A DNA stretch of 64,000 bases from contig NZ_DASSES010000219.1 of the NCBI RefSeq assembly GCF_035695185.1, forward strand, positions 9,343 through 73,342, read 5' to 3'. Positions within the stretch are counted from its first letter, which is position 1. Each line of letters starts with the position of its first letter. A program made the position numbers and the translations under genes. This document shows, one piece after another, positions 23,799 to 34,287 of this stretch. The DNA comes from Frateuria_A sp035695185 (lineage in GTDB: Bacteria > Pseudomonadota > Gammaproteobacteria > Xanthomonadales > Rhodanobacteraceae). The notes below the pieces were generated by a model. It saw only the letters and a program-made list of their open reading frames with translations. It made no database searches and had not been told where the DNA came from.

Positions 23799-24413
23799 AT
23801 GCCCAAGGCGCTCAGCCCGCAGGAGACCGAGGCCTTCCGCGAACGGATCTGCCAGGCCGCCGCGCGGCTGTTCGTGGAGGAAGGCCCGGGCGCCGTCAGC
23901 ATGCGCCGCATCGCCGCCGAACTCGGTTGCGGCACGATGACGCCGTACCGCTACTTCGCCGGCAAGGAGGAGATCATCACGGCCGTGCGTACCCGCGGCA
24001 TGCACCGCTTCTCCGAGGCGCTGGAGCGCGCGCTCGACAGCCCCGGCGACGGCCGCACCCGCAGCCGGGCGGTGCGCGATGCCTACATCGCCTTCGCCCG
24101 CCGCGAGACCGACACGTACCGGTTGATGTTCGAGTACCCGGAGACCCATCGGGACGACCCGGCGTACCGGGAAGCGCACGCGCGCATGTGGCGCACGATC
24201 GCCGCCCACGTGGAAGTGCTCACGGCCGAAGGCGCGGTCGAGGCGGATGCGCCGATCCTCGGCCACCAGATCTGGGCCGCGTTGCACGGGGCCGTGATGC
24301 TGGAGATCGCCGGCCTGCTGCCCGAAGGCTACGACGCCGCGTCGCTGCACACCCGCACCGCCGGCACGCTGTTCGAGGCGGCGCGGCCGCAGCGCCCGAC
24401 GACCGGCAGCTGA
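23799..24413 (+). CDS. TetR/AcrR-family transcriptional regulator
   Basis: A 204-residue repressor-type protein. The N-terminal helix-turn-helix (about residues 13-60) includes AARLFVEEGPGAVSMRRIAA and MTPYRYFAGKEEI, the classic TetR recognition helix with TPYRYF. The C-terminal ligand domain (about 80-200) includes a TetR_C_33-like MLEIAGLLPEGYD segment. It starts one base after the hydrolase stop codon and probably controls that operon. It converges with the DUF817 gene. Confidence 0.92.
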   Translation: MPKALSPQETEAFRERICQAAARLFVEEGPGAVSMRRIAAELGCGTMTPYRYFAGKEEIITAVRTRGMHRFSEALERALDSPGDGRTRSRAVRDAYIAFARRETDTYRLMFEYPETHRDDPAYREAHARMWRTIAAHVEVLTAEGAVEADAPILGHQIWAALHGAVMLEIAGLLPEGYDAASLHTRTAGTLFEAARPQRPTTGS

Positions 24414-24437
24414 GCGCAGGTCGGTGCCCATCCGCGC

Positions 24438-25289
24438 TCACTTCCCGCGCCGGCGTCCATCCGGTGGGTGCAGCGCCCACACCATCACGTAGCTGATCAC
24501 CATCAGCAACAGCCACGAACCGAGCTTGCCCGGCGGCACCATCGACCAGCCATGCCGTTGTGCCGGGTAGAGCCAGGCGCGGCTGAAGGTGCCCACGTTC
24601 TCCGCCAGCCAGATGAACAGCGCCACCAGCACGAAGCCGACCAGCAGCGGCATGCGCCGGTGCACGCGGCGGATGCGGTAGTGCACCCAGGTGCGCCGGA
24701 ACAGCAAGGCCAGCGCGACGAACAGCAACGCCCGTGCATCCGGCAGGTAATGATGGGCGAAGAAATTGAGGTAGATCCCGAACGCCAGCACGGCGGCGGG
24801 GGCCAGGCGCGGGTGCCCGGTGAAACGGAAATCGAACAGCCGCCAGGCGCGCGCGATGTAGCTGCCCACCGCGGCGTACATGAAGCCGGAGAACAGCGGC
24901 ACCCCGCCCAGGCGCAGCAGCGATGCCTCCGGGTAGGTCCAGGAGCCCACCGCGGTCTTGAACAGCTCCATCAGCGTGCCGACCACGTGGAACAGCGCGA
25001 TGACCCGCGCCTCGCGCGGGGTTTCCAGCCCGCTGGCGAGCAGTGCGAGCTGGATGCCCAGTGCGGCAAGGGTGAGGAAGTCGTAACGCGCCAGCGGCGC
25101 GCCCGCCGGATACCAGCGCCAGGTCGCCAGCAGCAGCGCCACCATCAGTCCGCCGAACAGGCACGCCGAGGCCTGCTTGATCCCGAAGCAGGCGAACTCC
25201 ACCAGGAACACGACCCAGCGCCGCCGCGGCTGCCACCACAGGCGGCGCATGATGGCGGGACGGGGCATCGAACGATCGGTCAGGGCCAT
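24438..25289 (-). CDS. DUF817 family membrane protein
   Basis: A 283-residue integral membrane protein with about eight to nine hydrophobic helices. The early segment EFACFGIKQASACLFGGLMV is the recognisable DUF817 signature. Further family-like motifs are FHVVGTLMELFKTAVGSW and GVPLFSGFMYAAVGSYIARA, plus NFFAHHYLPDAR and LAENVGTFSRAWLYP. No function has been established for the family (E. coli YoaT belongs to it). The ATG at 25289 is chosen; the upstream frame runs through the intergenic region shared with the divergent reductase. Confidence 0.85.
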   Translation of the reverse strand: MALTDRSMPRPAIMRRLWWQPRRRWVVFLVEFACFGIKQASACLFGGLMVALLLATWRWYPAGAPLARYDFLTLAALGIQLALLASGLETPREARVIALFHVVGTLMELFKTAVGSWTYPEASLLRLGGVPLFSGFMYAAVGSYIARAWRLFDFRFTGHPRLAPAAVLAFGIYLNFFAHHYLPDARALLFVALALLFRRTWVHYRIRRVHRRMPLLVGFVLVALFIWLAENVGTFSRAWLYPAQRHGWSMVPPGKLGSWLLLMVISYVMVWALHPPDGRRRGK

Positions 25290-25381
25290 CGGCGCTTTCC
25301 CAGGAGGCGACGCGCCAGCCTCGCCGGGCCGGGTGGCACGGCGGTGGCGCCCACGGGGCAGCGCGGGTGCGGATCGATGGC

Positions 25382-25409
25382 TTGCCGTGGACGCGCCAGC
25401 TGCTATACC
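25382..25409 (+). promoter_or_regulatory. Candidate sigma-70 promoter of the reductase pseudogene
   Basis: TTGCCG at 25382-25387 and TATACC at 25404-25409 are 16 bases apart, about 30 bases upstream of the reductase ATG. Spacing and sequence are fair but not perfect. If real, the frameshifted gene is still transcribed. Confidence 0.4.
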
Positions 25410-25439
25410 GGTCGCCTCGCACCGCGCCGGAGGGATGTC

Positions 25440-26437
25440 ATGCAAGCACGCACACTCGGCCGCCATGGCCCGCAGGTCTCGGCCCTGGGCCTGGGCTGCA
25501 TGGGCATGTCCGATCTCTACGGCGAGGCCGACCGCGGCGAAAGCATCGCCACCGTCCATGCCGCGCTGGAAGCGGGTGTCACCCTGCTCGACACCGGCGA
25601 CTTCTATGGCATGGGCCACACGAGCTGCTGCTGGCCGAAGCGCTCGCCGGCCGGCCGCGCGACAGCTACGTCCTGAGCGTGAAGTTCGGCGCGCAGCGCG
25701 GGCCCGACGGCGCCTGGCTGGGTTACGACGCCCGGCCACAGGCGGTCAAGAGCGCGCTGGCCTATACGTTGCGCCGCCTGCGCACCGACTACGTGGACAT
25801 CTACCGGCCCGCCCGGCTGGACCCGGCCGTGCCGGTCGAGGACACCGCCGGCGCCGTGGGCGAGCTGATCCAGGCCGGCTACGTGCGCCACTTCGGGTTG
25901 TCCGAGGTGGGTGCCGATACCCTCCGCCGCGCCCACGCGGTCACGCCGGTGGCCGACCTGCAGATCGAGTACTCGCTGATCTCGCGCGGCATCGAGGACG
26001 CGATCCTGCCGGCCTGCCGCGAACTGGGCATCGGCCTGACCGCCTACGGCGTGCTCTCGCGCGGGCTGATCAGCGGGCACTGGTCGAAGGACCGCCAGCC
26101 GCAGCCACGTGATTTCCGCCAGCACAGCCCGCGCTTCCAGGGCGCCAACCTCGGGCACAACCTGGAACTGGTCGATCGCCTGCGCGCGCTCGCCCGGTCG
26201 CGCGGTGCCAGCGTCGCGCAGCTGGCGATCGCCTGGGTGCTGGCGCGGGGGGACGACATCGTGCCGCTGGTCGGCGCCCGGACCCGGCCACGGCTGGAGG
26301 AGGCGCTCGGCGCGCTGGCCGTGTCACTGGGCAGCGACGACCTGGCCGCGATCGAGGCGGCGGTGCCACCGGGCGCCGCCGCCGGCGAGCGCTACGCTCC
26401 CGCCCAGATGGCGATGCTCGACAGCGAAAGGCGCTGA
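25440..26437 (+). pseudogene. Aldo/keto reductase disrupted by a one-base deletion
   Basis: The ATG at 25440, with a GGAGGG ribosome site, opens a typical aldo/keto reductase: TLGRHGPQVSALGLGCMGMS, then VTLLDTGDFYGMGH. Just after this, near 25620, the family sequence NELLLAEALAGR continues only in the -1 frame, and the remaining 270 residues run without interruption to 26437. The expected AAC codon reads AC, so one base is missing. The downstream part keeps the catalytic Lys (LSVKFGAQRGPDG) and the DIYRPARLDP motif of the AKR13 group. The intact protein would be about 330 residues. A recent mutation or a sequencing error would both explain the lack of other damage. Confidence 0.88.
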
Positions 26438-26550
26438 GGCGCAGCCCCCGCGTACGGCTTGAACGCCGGGGCGGCGGCCGCCATGTCTCCCACCTGACCG
26501 CGGCCCTGCGGCAACGGTGCCCGCACCTGCGGCCGGACCGGCCGAGCCGC

Positions 26551-26556
26551 TATACT
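26551..26556 (+). promoter_or_regulatory. Candidate -10 element of ettA
   Basis: TATACT, a near-consensus -10 box, lies 70 bases upstream of the ettA start in otherwise very GC-rich DNA. No convincing -35 hexamer is found at the expected distance. Confidence 0.4.
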
Positions 26557-26625
26557 GAACGTTTATCGACGCCCTCGCCCTGCCCGCTGCCGCGGGCGGC
26601 CGCGGCGTACGCCTCCGGAGGTTCC

Positions 26626-28284
<1,659 letters not shown>

Positions 28285-28305
28285 GACCGCTTGCCCCTCC
28301 GACCT

Positions 28306-28346
28306 GCTCCCTCTCCCCGCCGGGGAGAGGGCTGGGGCGAGGGGCC
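28306..28346 (+). repeat. Single GC-rich palindromic repeat (type A)
   Basis: A solitary forward copy: arms CCCTCTCCCC and GGGGAGAGGG, with tail CTGGGGCGAGGGG, between ettA and pyrF. It could act as a barrier or processing hairpin between the two genes. No run of T follows, so a simple terminator is unlikely. Confidence 0.65.
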
Positions 28347-28407
28347 GGCCCGGCCCGGCAGCACCATCGAGCGAAAGACAACTACACGACCAGCGAGGAG
28401 CCGCCCC

Positions 28408-29238
28408 ATGCACTTCATGCAGTCCCTGCACCAGGCATGGCAGCGCAATGACTCCCTCGTCTGCGTCGGCCTCGACCCCGAGCCGGCCAAGTTCCCCGCC
28501 CACCTGCGCGACGACTCCGACGCGGTCTACACCTTCTGCCGTGCCATCGTCGACGCCACCGCCGACCTGGTCTGCGCCTACAAGCCCCAGATCGCCCACT
28601 TCGCCGCCCTGCGCGCCGAGGACGCGCTCGAGCGCCTGATCACCCACATCCACGACGCCCACCCGGGCATCCCGGTGATCCTCGACGCCAAGCGCGGCGA
28701 CATCGGCTCCACGGCGCAGCACTACGCCACCGAAGCCTTCGAGCGCTACCGGGCCGACGCGGTCACCCTGAACCCGTACCTCGGCCGCGACTCGATCCAG
28801 CCGTTCCTCGACCGGGCCGACAAGGGCGTGATCCTGCTCTGCCACACCTCCAATCCTGGCGCCGCCGACCTGCAGGACCTGATCGTCGAGGGCCCCGCTG
28901 GCGAGCGCCTCCCGCTCTATCAGCACCTGGCCCGCACCATCGCCCGCGACTGGAACGGCAACGGCAACTGCGCACTGGTGACCGGCGCCACCTGGCCCGA
29001 ACAACTGGCCCAGGTGCGCGCCCTGGTCGGCGACATGCCCCTGCTCGTCCCCGGCATCGGCGCCCAGGGCGGCGACGTCGAGGCGGTCCTGCGGCACGGC
29101 CGCGCCGCCGATGGCGCCGGCCTGATGATCAGTTCCTCGCGCGCCATCCTCTATGCAGGCCACGACGAAGACTTCGCCACCGCCGCCCGCGGAGCCGCCC
29201 ACGCCCTGCGCGACCAGATCAACCGCTGCCGCACCTGA
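28408..29238 (+). CDS. pyrF: Orotidine 5'-phosphate decarboxylase, type 2
   Basis: A 276-residue enzyme for the last UMP synthesis step, removing CO2 from OMP. The catalytic lysine-aspartate array is in ILDAKRGDIGSTAQHYA, with VCVGLDPEPAKFP near the N-terminus, CHTSNPGAADLQDL and the phosphate-binding VPGIGAQGGD. This arrangement is the longer type 2 (MycobacteriumPyrF-like) subfamily rather than the E. coli type. GAGGAG lies seven bases before the ATG at 28408, which settles the start. It follows ettA in the same direction after a repeat. Confidence 0.95.
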   Translation: MHFMQSLHQAWQRNDSLVCVGLDPEPAKFPAHLRDDSDAVYTFCRAIVDATADLVCAYKPQIAHFAALRAEDALERLITHIHDAHPGIPVILDAKRGDIGSTAQHYATEAFERYRADAVTLNPYLGRDSIQPFLDRADKGVILLCHTSNPGAADLQDLIVEGPAGERLPLYQHLARTIARDWNGNGNCALVTGATWPEQLAQVRALVGDMPLLVPGIGAQGGDVEAVLRHGRAADGAGLMISSSRAILYAGHDEDFATAARGAAHALRDQINRCRT

Positions 29239-29623
29239 CGCACGACCCGAGCCGGCCAGGACCTCGCCGTGGCCCGGCGACACCCGGGCCGGCCATCCCG
29301 CGGCCTCCTGGTCGCGACGGATCAAAGCCCGACTCCGCCGTGGGCTGTCGATCGGTAGCTGGCGCAGGCGGCAAGCCGCCCGCGAGCCACTGCCCCATGG
29401 TGAAGCTTGACGCTGCCGCCTGCGCACCGGAGTATCCGGGCCCATGCCCCGGTCCGGGGATTACCAAGCGCCAGGCCCATGGAGAGCTCACGACATACCC
29501 CCGACCCGGGACATGCCGTGCTCCGCAGTCTGGCTGTGCGCTGATCGATCAGGTCGTGCCTGGCCATCCGGGCGGCGACACGCGCCGCGCAAGCAGGTTT
29601 TCCGGCGAAGGAAGGAGGGTCTG
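29239..29623. other. Gene-free spacer, 385 bases
   Basis: No coding region, repeat copy or RNA gene could be recognised between pyrF and the next gene. Reading frames through it are short or have no family resemblance. The final bases carry the AAGGAGG ribosome site of the following gene. Confidence 0.5.
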
Positions 29624-30004
29624 GTGCACCGGGAGAAGGTCTGGGAAGCCATGTCATATGCCTGGACAGAGGTCGGGCTTGACCCGGCCGGGTTCCGGCA
29701 ATTCGCCCGCGACGCCGAGCTCTCGCCCCAGGATCAGCCGGCTCTGTTCCATGTCGTGTTCTGGCAGGTATGCGGAGCCTTTGCCGTCGAGACCTCGCTG
29801 GCTCTCATGCTGATGGGAGTGACGCTGCCGGACTGGTTCTTCCCCGAGCCCGCGGAGAAGGTTGCGCGCTGGCTAAAGCGGCCACTGCCGTATTCGCTTC
29901 TGAACCCGCTCTGGCTGGTGGGCTACCCGCTGTCCTGTCTTCGGGTCGCCAGCTACTGGTACCGGTTGCGCAAGGCGGCCACCGGCCTCGCGCGAGCCGT
30001 CTGA
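29624..30004 (+). CDS. Uncharacterised 126-residue protein, possibly DUF7079-like
   Basis: The GTG at 29624 is preferred over the ATG at 29651 because a strong AAGGAGG sits at the right distance before the GTG and nothing similar precedes the ATG. The protein starts (V/M)HREKVWEAMSYAWTEVG and continues with a mixed alpha region and one moderately hydrophobic stretch (FAVETSLALMLMGVTLP). It ends in a basic tail. The VWEA(M/L)S start followed by an acidic segment recalls the small DUF7079 family, but this is a weak recollection. It converges with the WYL-like gene. No function can be assigned. Confidence 0.6.
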   Translation: MHREKVWEAMSYAWTEVGLDPAGFRQFARDAELSPQDQPALFHVVFWQVCGAFAVETSLALMLMGVTLPDWFFPEPAEKVARWLKRPLPYSLLNPLWLVGYPLSCLRVASYWYRLRKAATGLARAV

Positions 30005-30174
30005 GGAACCGGGCGCCCGGCCCACTGCCCAGCCAAGCGGGAGCGGAATCCCGGGCTACCGCGTCCGCGGATACGGCTTCTCGTGCAGCACTCCAGTGCC
30101 TGGTAGAGCCCGGCGGTGGCGTGGCTTCGATGTTCAACGGGCAATGTGCAGCGGTGGCCGGCGGCGCGGCGCCC

Positions 30175-30456
30175 TCACAACTGGCCGAAGATCTCGGCCA
30201 TGACTGAATCGCCCCGCTTGTAGTGCGGGCCCGGCGCGCCGAAGTGCCCGTCCAGCAAGGCCAGTTCGGCCATCTGGGCGACGTCGAACAATCGCTCGAT
30301 CGGGCGGCCACCATTGACCTGGCAGCCACGGAGCAACTCGGTTCCCCGGTGGCCCCTGCCGTGACACTGGGGCTCCACGACCCGCAGGCTGCCGTGGTAG
30401 ATGAAGCGCAGCGGTCGCCGTTCGAGGATGGCCTGGTCGATGAGGGCGTTGGGCAT
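30175..30456 (-). CDS. Small WYL-like domain protein
   Basis: A 93-residue protein that looks like a free-standing part of a WYL domain: LIDQAILERRPLRFIYHGS, then RVVEPQCHGRGHRGTELLRG and CQVNGG. WYL domains normally sit behind a helix-turn-helix in transcription factors and sense ligands or nucleic acid; here there is no DNA-binding part. The ATG at 30456 has GAGG upstream. It is a single-gene unit between a convergent hypothetical gene and the acyltransferase. It could bind a small ligand or be a remnant of a larger regulator. Confidence 0.7.
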   Translation of the reverse strand: MPNALIDQAILERRPLRFIYHGSLRVVEPQCHGRGHRGTELLRGCQVNGGRPIERLFDVAQMAELALLDGHFGAPGPHYKRGDSVMAEIFGQL

Positions 30457-30540
30457 GGCGGGTACCTCATGCGCACGCGCCACCCGGGGCACCGGTGGGC
30501 GCGTGGACACTAGCCTGCGCCCGTGCGCGTGGAGACCGGG

Positions 30541-31701
30541 TCAGCTCACCGCAGTCGCTTCAGGGCCCGGACCCGGCACGGGCTGCGCCCGGCGCCTGCG
30601 CAGCCAGCGCTCGCACGGCACCGACCACCCGCGAGCGACCACCACCCCGAGCCCCCAGCACAAGCCGAACGCCGGCAGGTACCACAGGAAGCCCAGGCGC
30701 GCGTCGGCACCGCTCCATCGAAAGACCCGCACCAGTGCGAATACCACGAACATGTGGCTCAGGTAGATCTCGTAGCTGAGCCGGCCCCAGTGGCACAGCC
30801 AGCGCAGGCCACGCGGCACGCGGGGTGGTTGGCGCCGGAAGGCGAGCAACAGCGCCAGGGTCGAGCCGGTGAGCAGCAGCATCACGCCTTCGTGGAGCCA
30901 TGGCCAGAGCCAGTGTCCACCCAACGTGGCGCCGATCAGGCCGAGCGCACCGGTCCAGCGCAAGAGGCGCCAGGCGAGCGGGGACATGCGTGGGTCGCGG
31001 GCGAACCACAGCGCCCCGAGCACGCCGGTGGCGATCGCCGCCATGCCCGGCAGGTAGGCCTTCTCCTGCCAGATCTCGTTGCCGCCGAGTGCGGCGCGGG
31101 TCCAGGGCAGCGACAGCGCCAGCGCAAGCAGCAACGGCACCAGCGCCCAGCTGCGCCGCACCAGCAGGCAGGCCAGCGGAAAGCCGAGATAGAAGGCCTC
31201 CTCGATCGACAGCGACCACAGCACGTCCCAGCTACCCGGCAAGTAGCCGGCATGGCCTTCGTACCAGTTCAGGTGCAGGCCCAGCGCCGCGAGCAACGCG
31301 CGCCCCAGCGACTGCCCCTCGCGATGGATGGTGTAGTCCGGCATCCCCATGACGTGCAGCACGGCGAGTACCGCCAGCAGCGCGACCAGGCAGGGGACGA
31401 TCCGCGCGAAGCGGCGGGCGTAGAACGCTTTCGGATCGATGCCGGCCAGACTGCCCCAGCGTCCCAGCGCGTTGCCCGCGATCAGGAAGCCTGAGATCAC
31501 GAAGAACACGAACACCGCCTCGTAGCCGTTGTAGTTGAGGGCCTGAAGCAACCGCACCGGCAGCACCTCCGCCAGCGCGGTGGCCTTCAGCGGGATACGC
31601 ATCGGCAGGCCCAGGTGGTTGAGCAGCACGAACACGATCGCCAGGCCGCGCAGCAGGTCGATGCCGGCGTTTCGAGGGATCGCGTGCCGCGCGTCAGCCA
31701 T
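30541..31701 (-). CDS. Acyltransferase 3 family membrane protein (OafA/YrhL-like)
   Basis: A 386-residue protein with about ten membrane helices. The N-terminal RNAGIDLLRGLAIVFVLLNH and the VFVFFVISGFLIAGN motif contain the conserved RxxxDxLRG, His and FxxSGxL features of this family, which moves acyl groups across the inner membrane onto surface sugars or lipids. A second active-site region is WSLSIEEAFYLGFPL. The ATG at 31701 overlaps the stop of yhhQ by eight bases, which supports this start and indicates translational coupling. The acceptor is unknown. Confidence 0.9.
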   Translation of the reverse strand: MADARHAIPRNAGIDLLRGLAIVFVLLNHLGLPMRIPLKATALAEVLPVRLLQALNYNGYEAVFVFFVISGFLIAGNALGRWGSLAGIDPKAFYARRFARIVPCLVALLAVLAVLHVMGMPDYTIHREGQSLGRALLAALGLHLNWYEGHAGYLPGSWDVLWSLSIEEAFYLGFPLACLLVRRSWALVPLLLALALSLPWTRAALGGNEIWQEKAYLPGMAAIATGVLGALWFARDPRMSPLAWRLLRWTGALGLIGATLGGHWLWPWLHEGVMLLLTGSTLALLLAFRRQPPRVPRGLRWLCHWGRLSYEIYLSHMFVVFALVRVFRWSGADARLGFLWYLPAFGLCWGLGVVVARGWSVPCERWLRRRRAQPVPGPGPEATAVS

Positions 31702-32446
31702 AGTGCTTGAGCTCACCCTCGTCCTTCAGGCTGAACGGGGTGAAGTGGGTGTGCTCGTCGTAGGTGTCCACGCCCTCGCGCGACTTGAGGAAGCCGACCA
31801 CCGCGTAGGTCAGCGGGGTGAACACCACTTCCACCGCGACCTTCATCGCCCAGTTGAAGGCGATCACCTTGACGATGGTCTGGCCCTCCCAGATGCCGGT
31901 GAAGGCGATCGGGTAGAAGGTCAGGCTGTCCACGCCCTGCCCGACCAGCGTCGAGCCGATCGTGCGCGTCCACAGCATGCGGCCGCGCGTCCACAGCTTC
32001 ATGCGTGCAAGTACGAACGAGTTGGCGAAGTCGCCCAGCCAGTAGGCGACGATCGACGCCAGCGCGATCCGCCAGGTGCCGCCGAACACGACTTCCAGCG
32101 CCGGCTGCAACTGCGCGTTGAAGGGCTCGGCCGGGCTGGGCGGCATGCGGATGATCGCCTGCGACATTGCCGTGGCGAAGACCATCGCGCCGAAACCTGC
32201 CCAGATCGCGCGGCGCGCGCGGGCGTAGCCGTACACCTCGGTCAGCACGTCGCCGAAGATGTAGCTGACCGGGAAGAACAGGTTGCCCGCGCCGAAGGAC
32301 AGCGCGCCCAGCACCGGCAAGCTCACCGTGCAGACCTTGGCCGGCCCGATCAGGTTGGAACACAGCAGCACGGCGACCATGCCGCCGACCAGCAGGTCGT
32401 AGTAGCGGAAGCCGCGCAACGGCGCGGCGGGTGCGGATGGTTGCAT
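31694..32446 (-). CDS. yhhQ: Queuosine precursor transporter (YhhQ/COG1738)
   Basis: A 250-residue inner-membrane protein with six or so helices. YhhQ proteins import queuosine precursors such as preQ0 and preQ1. Family features are LLVGGMVAVLLCSNLIGPAK, then FPVSYIFGDVLTEVYGY and YWLGDFANSFVLARMK, and STLVGQGVDSLTFYPIAF with conserved polar residues inside helices. The de novo preQ0 genes queE and queC are in this same window (49793-51257), so the cell appears able both to make and to take up the precursor. It overlaps the acyltransferase gene. Confidence 0.92.
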   Translation of the reverse strand: MQPSAPAAPLRGFRYYDLLVGGMVAVLLCSNLIGPAKVCTVSLPVLGALSFGAGNLFFPVSYIFGDVLTEVYGYARARRAIWAGFGAMVFATAMSQAIIRMPPSPAEPFNAQLQPALEVVFGGTWRIALASIVAYWLGDFANSFVLARMKLWTRGRMLWTRTIGSTLVGQGVDSLTFYPIAFTGIWEGQTIVKVIAFNWAMKVAVEVVFTPLTYAVVGFLKSREGVDTYDEHTHFTPFSLKDEGELKHYG

Positions 32447-32498
32447 GGAGCCCCCGGGCAGTGGAGCGCCAAGGATACGGGCCGGCTTGCGGTGCGTG

Positions 32499-32780
32499 CT
32501 ACGGGCGCACGTCCACGCCGCGCCAGAACGCCACGCGTCCGGCGATCTCCGCCGCGGCGGGCTTCGGATCGGGGTAGTACCAGGCGGCGGCCGGGTTGAC
32601 CGCGTCCCCGACCACCACGTCGAAGTAGCTCGCCTCGCCCTTCCACGGGCAGGTGCTGTGGTGGTCGCTCGCGCGGAAGTGCTCCATGCGCAGGGAACCC
32701 GGGGGAAAGTAATGGTTGCCTTCGACCACGACGGTGTCGTCGCTGTCGGCCAGCACCGCGTCGTGCCAGATCGCGCGCAT
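32499..32780 (-). CDS. DUF427 domain protein
   Basis: A 93-residue cytoplasmic protein of the DUF427 family: IWHDAVLADSDDTVVVEGNH, FPPGSLRMEHFRAS, TCPWKGEASYFDVVV and AAWYYPDPKPAA are the consecutive family motifs, forming a small beta-rich fold. The TCPWKG and AWYYPDP motifs are nearly invariant. No activity is established. It starts three bases after the deformylase stop codon, so the two are translated together. Confidence 0.9.
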   Translation of the reverse strand: MRAIWHDAVLADSDDTVVVEGNHYFPPGSLRMEHFRASDHHSTCPWKGEASYFDVVVGDAVNPAAAWYYPDPKPAAAEIAGRVAFWRGVDVRP

Positions 32781-32783
32781 CGC

Positions 32784-33320
32784 TCAGTCCTCCGTCATCG
32801 GTTGCCCGGGAAACAGCACGTCGGTGAAGCCGAACTTCGAAAAGTCGGTGATCCGCGAGGGATACAGCCGCCCGATCAGGTGGTCGCACTCGTGCTGTAC
32901 CACGCGGGCATGGAAGCCCTCGGCGGTGCGGTCGATCGGCTGGCCCCTGGGGTCCAGGCCCTGGTAGCGGATCAGCGAGAAGCGGCTCACGGCGCCGCGC
33001 AGGCCGGGGACCGAGAGGCAGCCTTCCCAGCCTTCCTCCAGGTCCTGCGAAAGGGGCAACACCAGCGGATTGAGCAGGATCGTGCGCGGTACCGGCGGCG
33101 CCTCCGGATAGCGCCCGGACTGCTCGAAGCCGAAGATCACCAGCTGCAGGTCGACGCCGATCTGGGGCGCGGCCAGGCCGACGCCGCCGGCCGCCTCCAT
33201 GGTGTCGAACATGTCCTGGATCAACTGGTCCAGCTCGGCGCTGCCGATCATCCCGGCCGGCACGCTGGGCGCGACGCGGGTCAGGCGGGGGTCGCCCATC
33301 TTGAGGATGTCGCGGATCAT
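32784..33320 (-). CDS. def: Peptide deformylase
   Basis: A 178-residue metalloenzyme that removes the formyl group from new polypeptides. The three family motifs are intact: GVGLAAPQIG, EGCLSVPG and QHECDHLIG, giving the metal ligands Cys and two His and the catalytic Glu. There is no methionyl-tRNA formyltransferase gene beside it, so it is probably a second deformylase. It is co-directional with DUF427 and downstream of the DUF4197 gene. Confidence 0.95.
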   Translation of the reverse strand: MIRDILKMGDPRLTRVAPSVPAGMIGSAELDQLIQDMFDTMEAAGGVGLAAPQIGVDLQLVIFGFEQSGRYPEAPPVPRTILLNPLVLPLSQDLEEGWEGCLSVPGLRGAVSRFSLIRYQGLDPRGQPIDRTAEGFHARVVQHECDHLIGRLYPSRITDFSKFGFTDVLFPGQPMTED

Positions 33321-33349
33321 CGAAGGCCTCGCGAGTCGGTGGGTCGGAG

Positions 33350-34123
33350 TCAGCGGCTGCCGAACACTTTCTTCAGCAGCTCGGTCGTGCGGGCCGCGGG
33401 ATTCTTGCGGATGGCCTGTTCCTGTTCGCCGATCACGGTGAACAGCCCGTCGATCGTCCGCGCGGTCACGTAGTCGTCCAGGTCCAGCGGACTGCGCTTG
33501 TCGCCGCCACCGCCCAGCGCGCCGAGCATGCCGCCGAGCTCGCCACCGCTGGCGGACGTGAATGCCTTGTACTTCTGCGTCACGCCGACGCGGTCGGTCG
33601 CGTCGGCGACGATCGGCCGGATGCGCGCGGTCAGCGCATCGCCGGCGACGCGGCGGAAGAAGTCGGTGGCGGCGTGGTCGCCGCCGGTCAGGATGCCGCG
33701 CGCGTCCTGCAGCGTCATCTTGCGGATGGCGTCGCCGAAGATGTCGGCCACCTGCGGCACGGCCTTTTCCGCGGCGCGGTTCATGCTGAGCTGGAAGGCG
33801 TCGACCTTGTCGCCCTGGCCCAGCTTGCGGGCAAGCTCGCCGACCTGCTGCAGCTTACCCGGCAACGGGATGCGCACCTTGGCGTTGCCCCAGAACCCGT
33901 CGGTCCGTCCCAGCGAATTGATCGCATGGGTGGTGCCCTTGGCCAGGGCCTCCTTCAGGCCCGCGGCAATGTCGCTGCTGGGCAGGCTGGCGCCGCGCCT
34001 GGCATCGCTGGCGTGGGTGCCCTGCTTGAGCTGCTTGAGCAGGTCATCGAGCTGGCCGCCGGCGACTACCGGCGACGCGGCAACGGCCAGCAGCAGGCCG
34101 AGGCAGACAGGATGCAGGCGCAT
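33350..34123 (-). CDS. DUF4197 exported protein
   Basis: A 257-residue protein with a Sec signal peptide (MRLHPVCLGLLLAVAASPVVAG). The mature part matches DUF4197: AAGLKEALAKGTTHAINSLG, then VRIPLPGKLQQVGELARKLG and DAFQLSMNRAAEKAVPQ, TDFFRRVAGDALTARIRPIV and VTQKYKAF. A glycine-rich stretch lies before the last helix. The family is periplasmic and of unknown function. The ATG at 34123 is fixed by the signal peptide. It is divergent from cstA. Confidence 0.9.
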   Translation of the reverse strand: MRLHPVCLGLLLAVAASPVVAGGQLDDLLKQLKQGTHASDARRGASLPSSDIAAGLKEALAKGTTHAINSLGRTDGFWGNAKVRIPLPGKLQQVGELARKLGQGDKVDAFQLSMNRAAEKAVPQVADIFGDAIRKMTLQDARGILTGGDHAATDFFRRVAGDALTARIRPIVADATDRVGVTQKYKAFTSASGGELGGMLGALGGGGDKRSPLDLDDYVTARTIDGLFTVIGEQEQAIRKNPAARTTELLKKVFGSR

Positions 34124-34287
34124 GGGGTTTCTCCACGTCGGGATACGCCCGAGTTTACGCGGGCGTCCCGGCCCGGGGCGTGATCGTGTCGGCTCACCGG
34201 GCTCGGCGCGACAGAGCTGCAACGCTCCGGGCATTGACCGGCCGCCGGCACGGGACGACCCTTGCCGGACACCGTCGAGGAGAAGCC

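Noticed and set aside
25333..25350. Sigma-54-like sequence GTGGCACG-N4-TGGCG before the reductase pseudogene
   Set aside because: The GG and GC doublets are correctly spaced, but the -12 element lacks TTGC; a sigma-70-type promoter nearby fits better.
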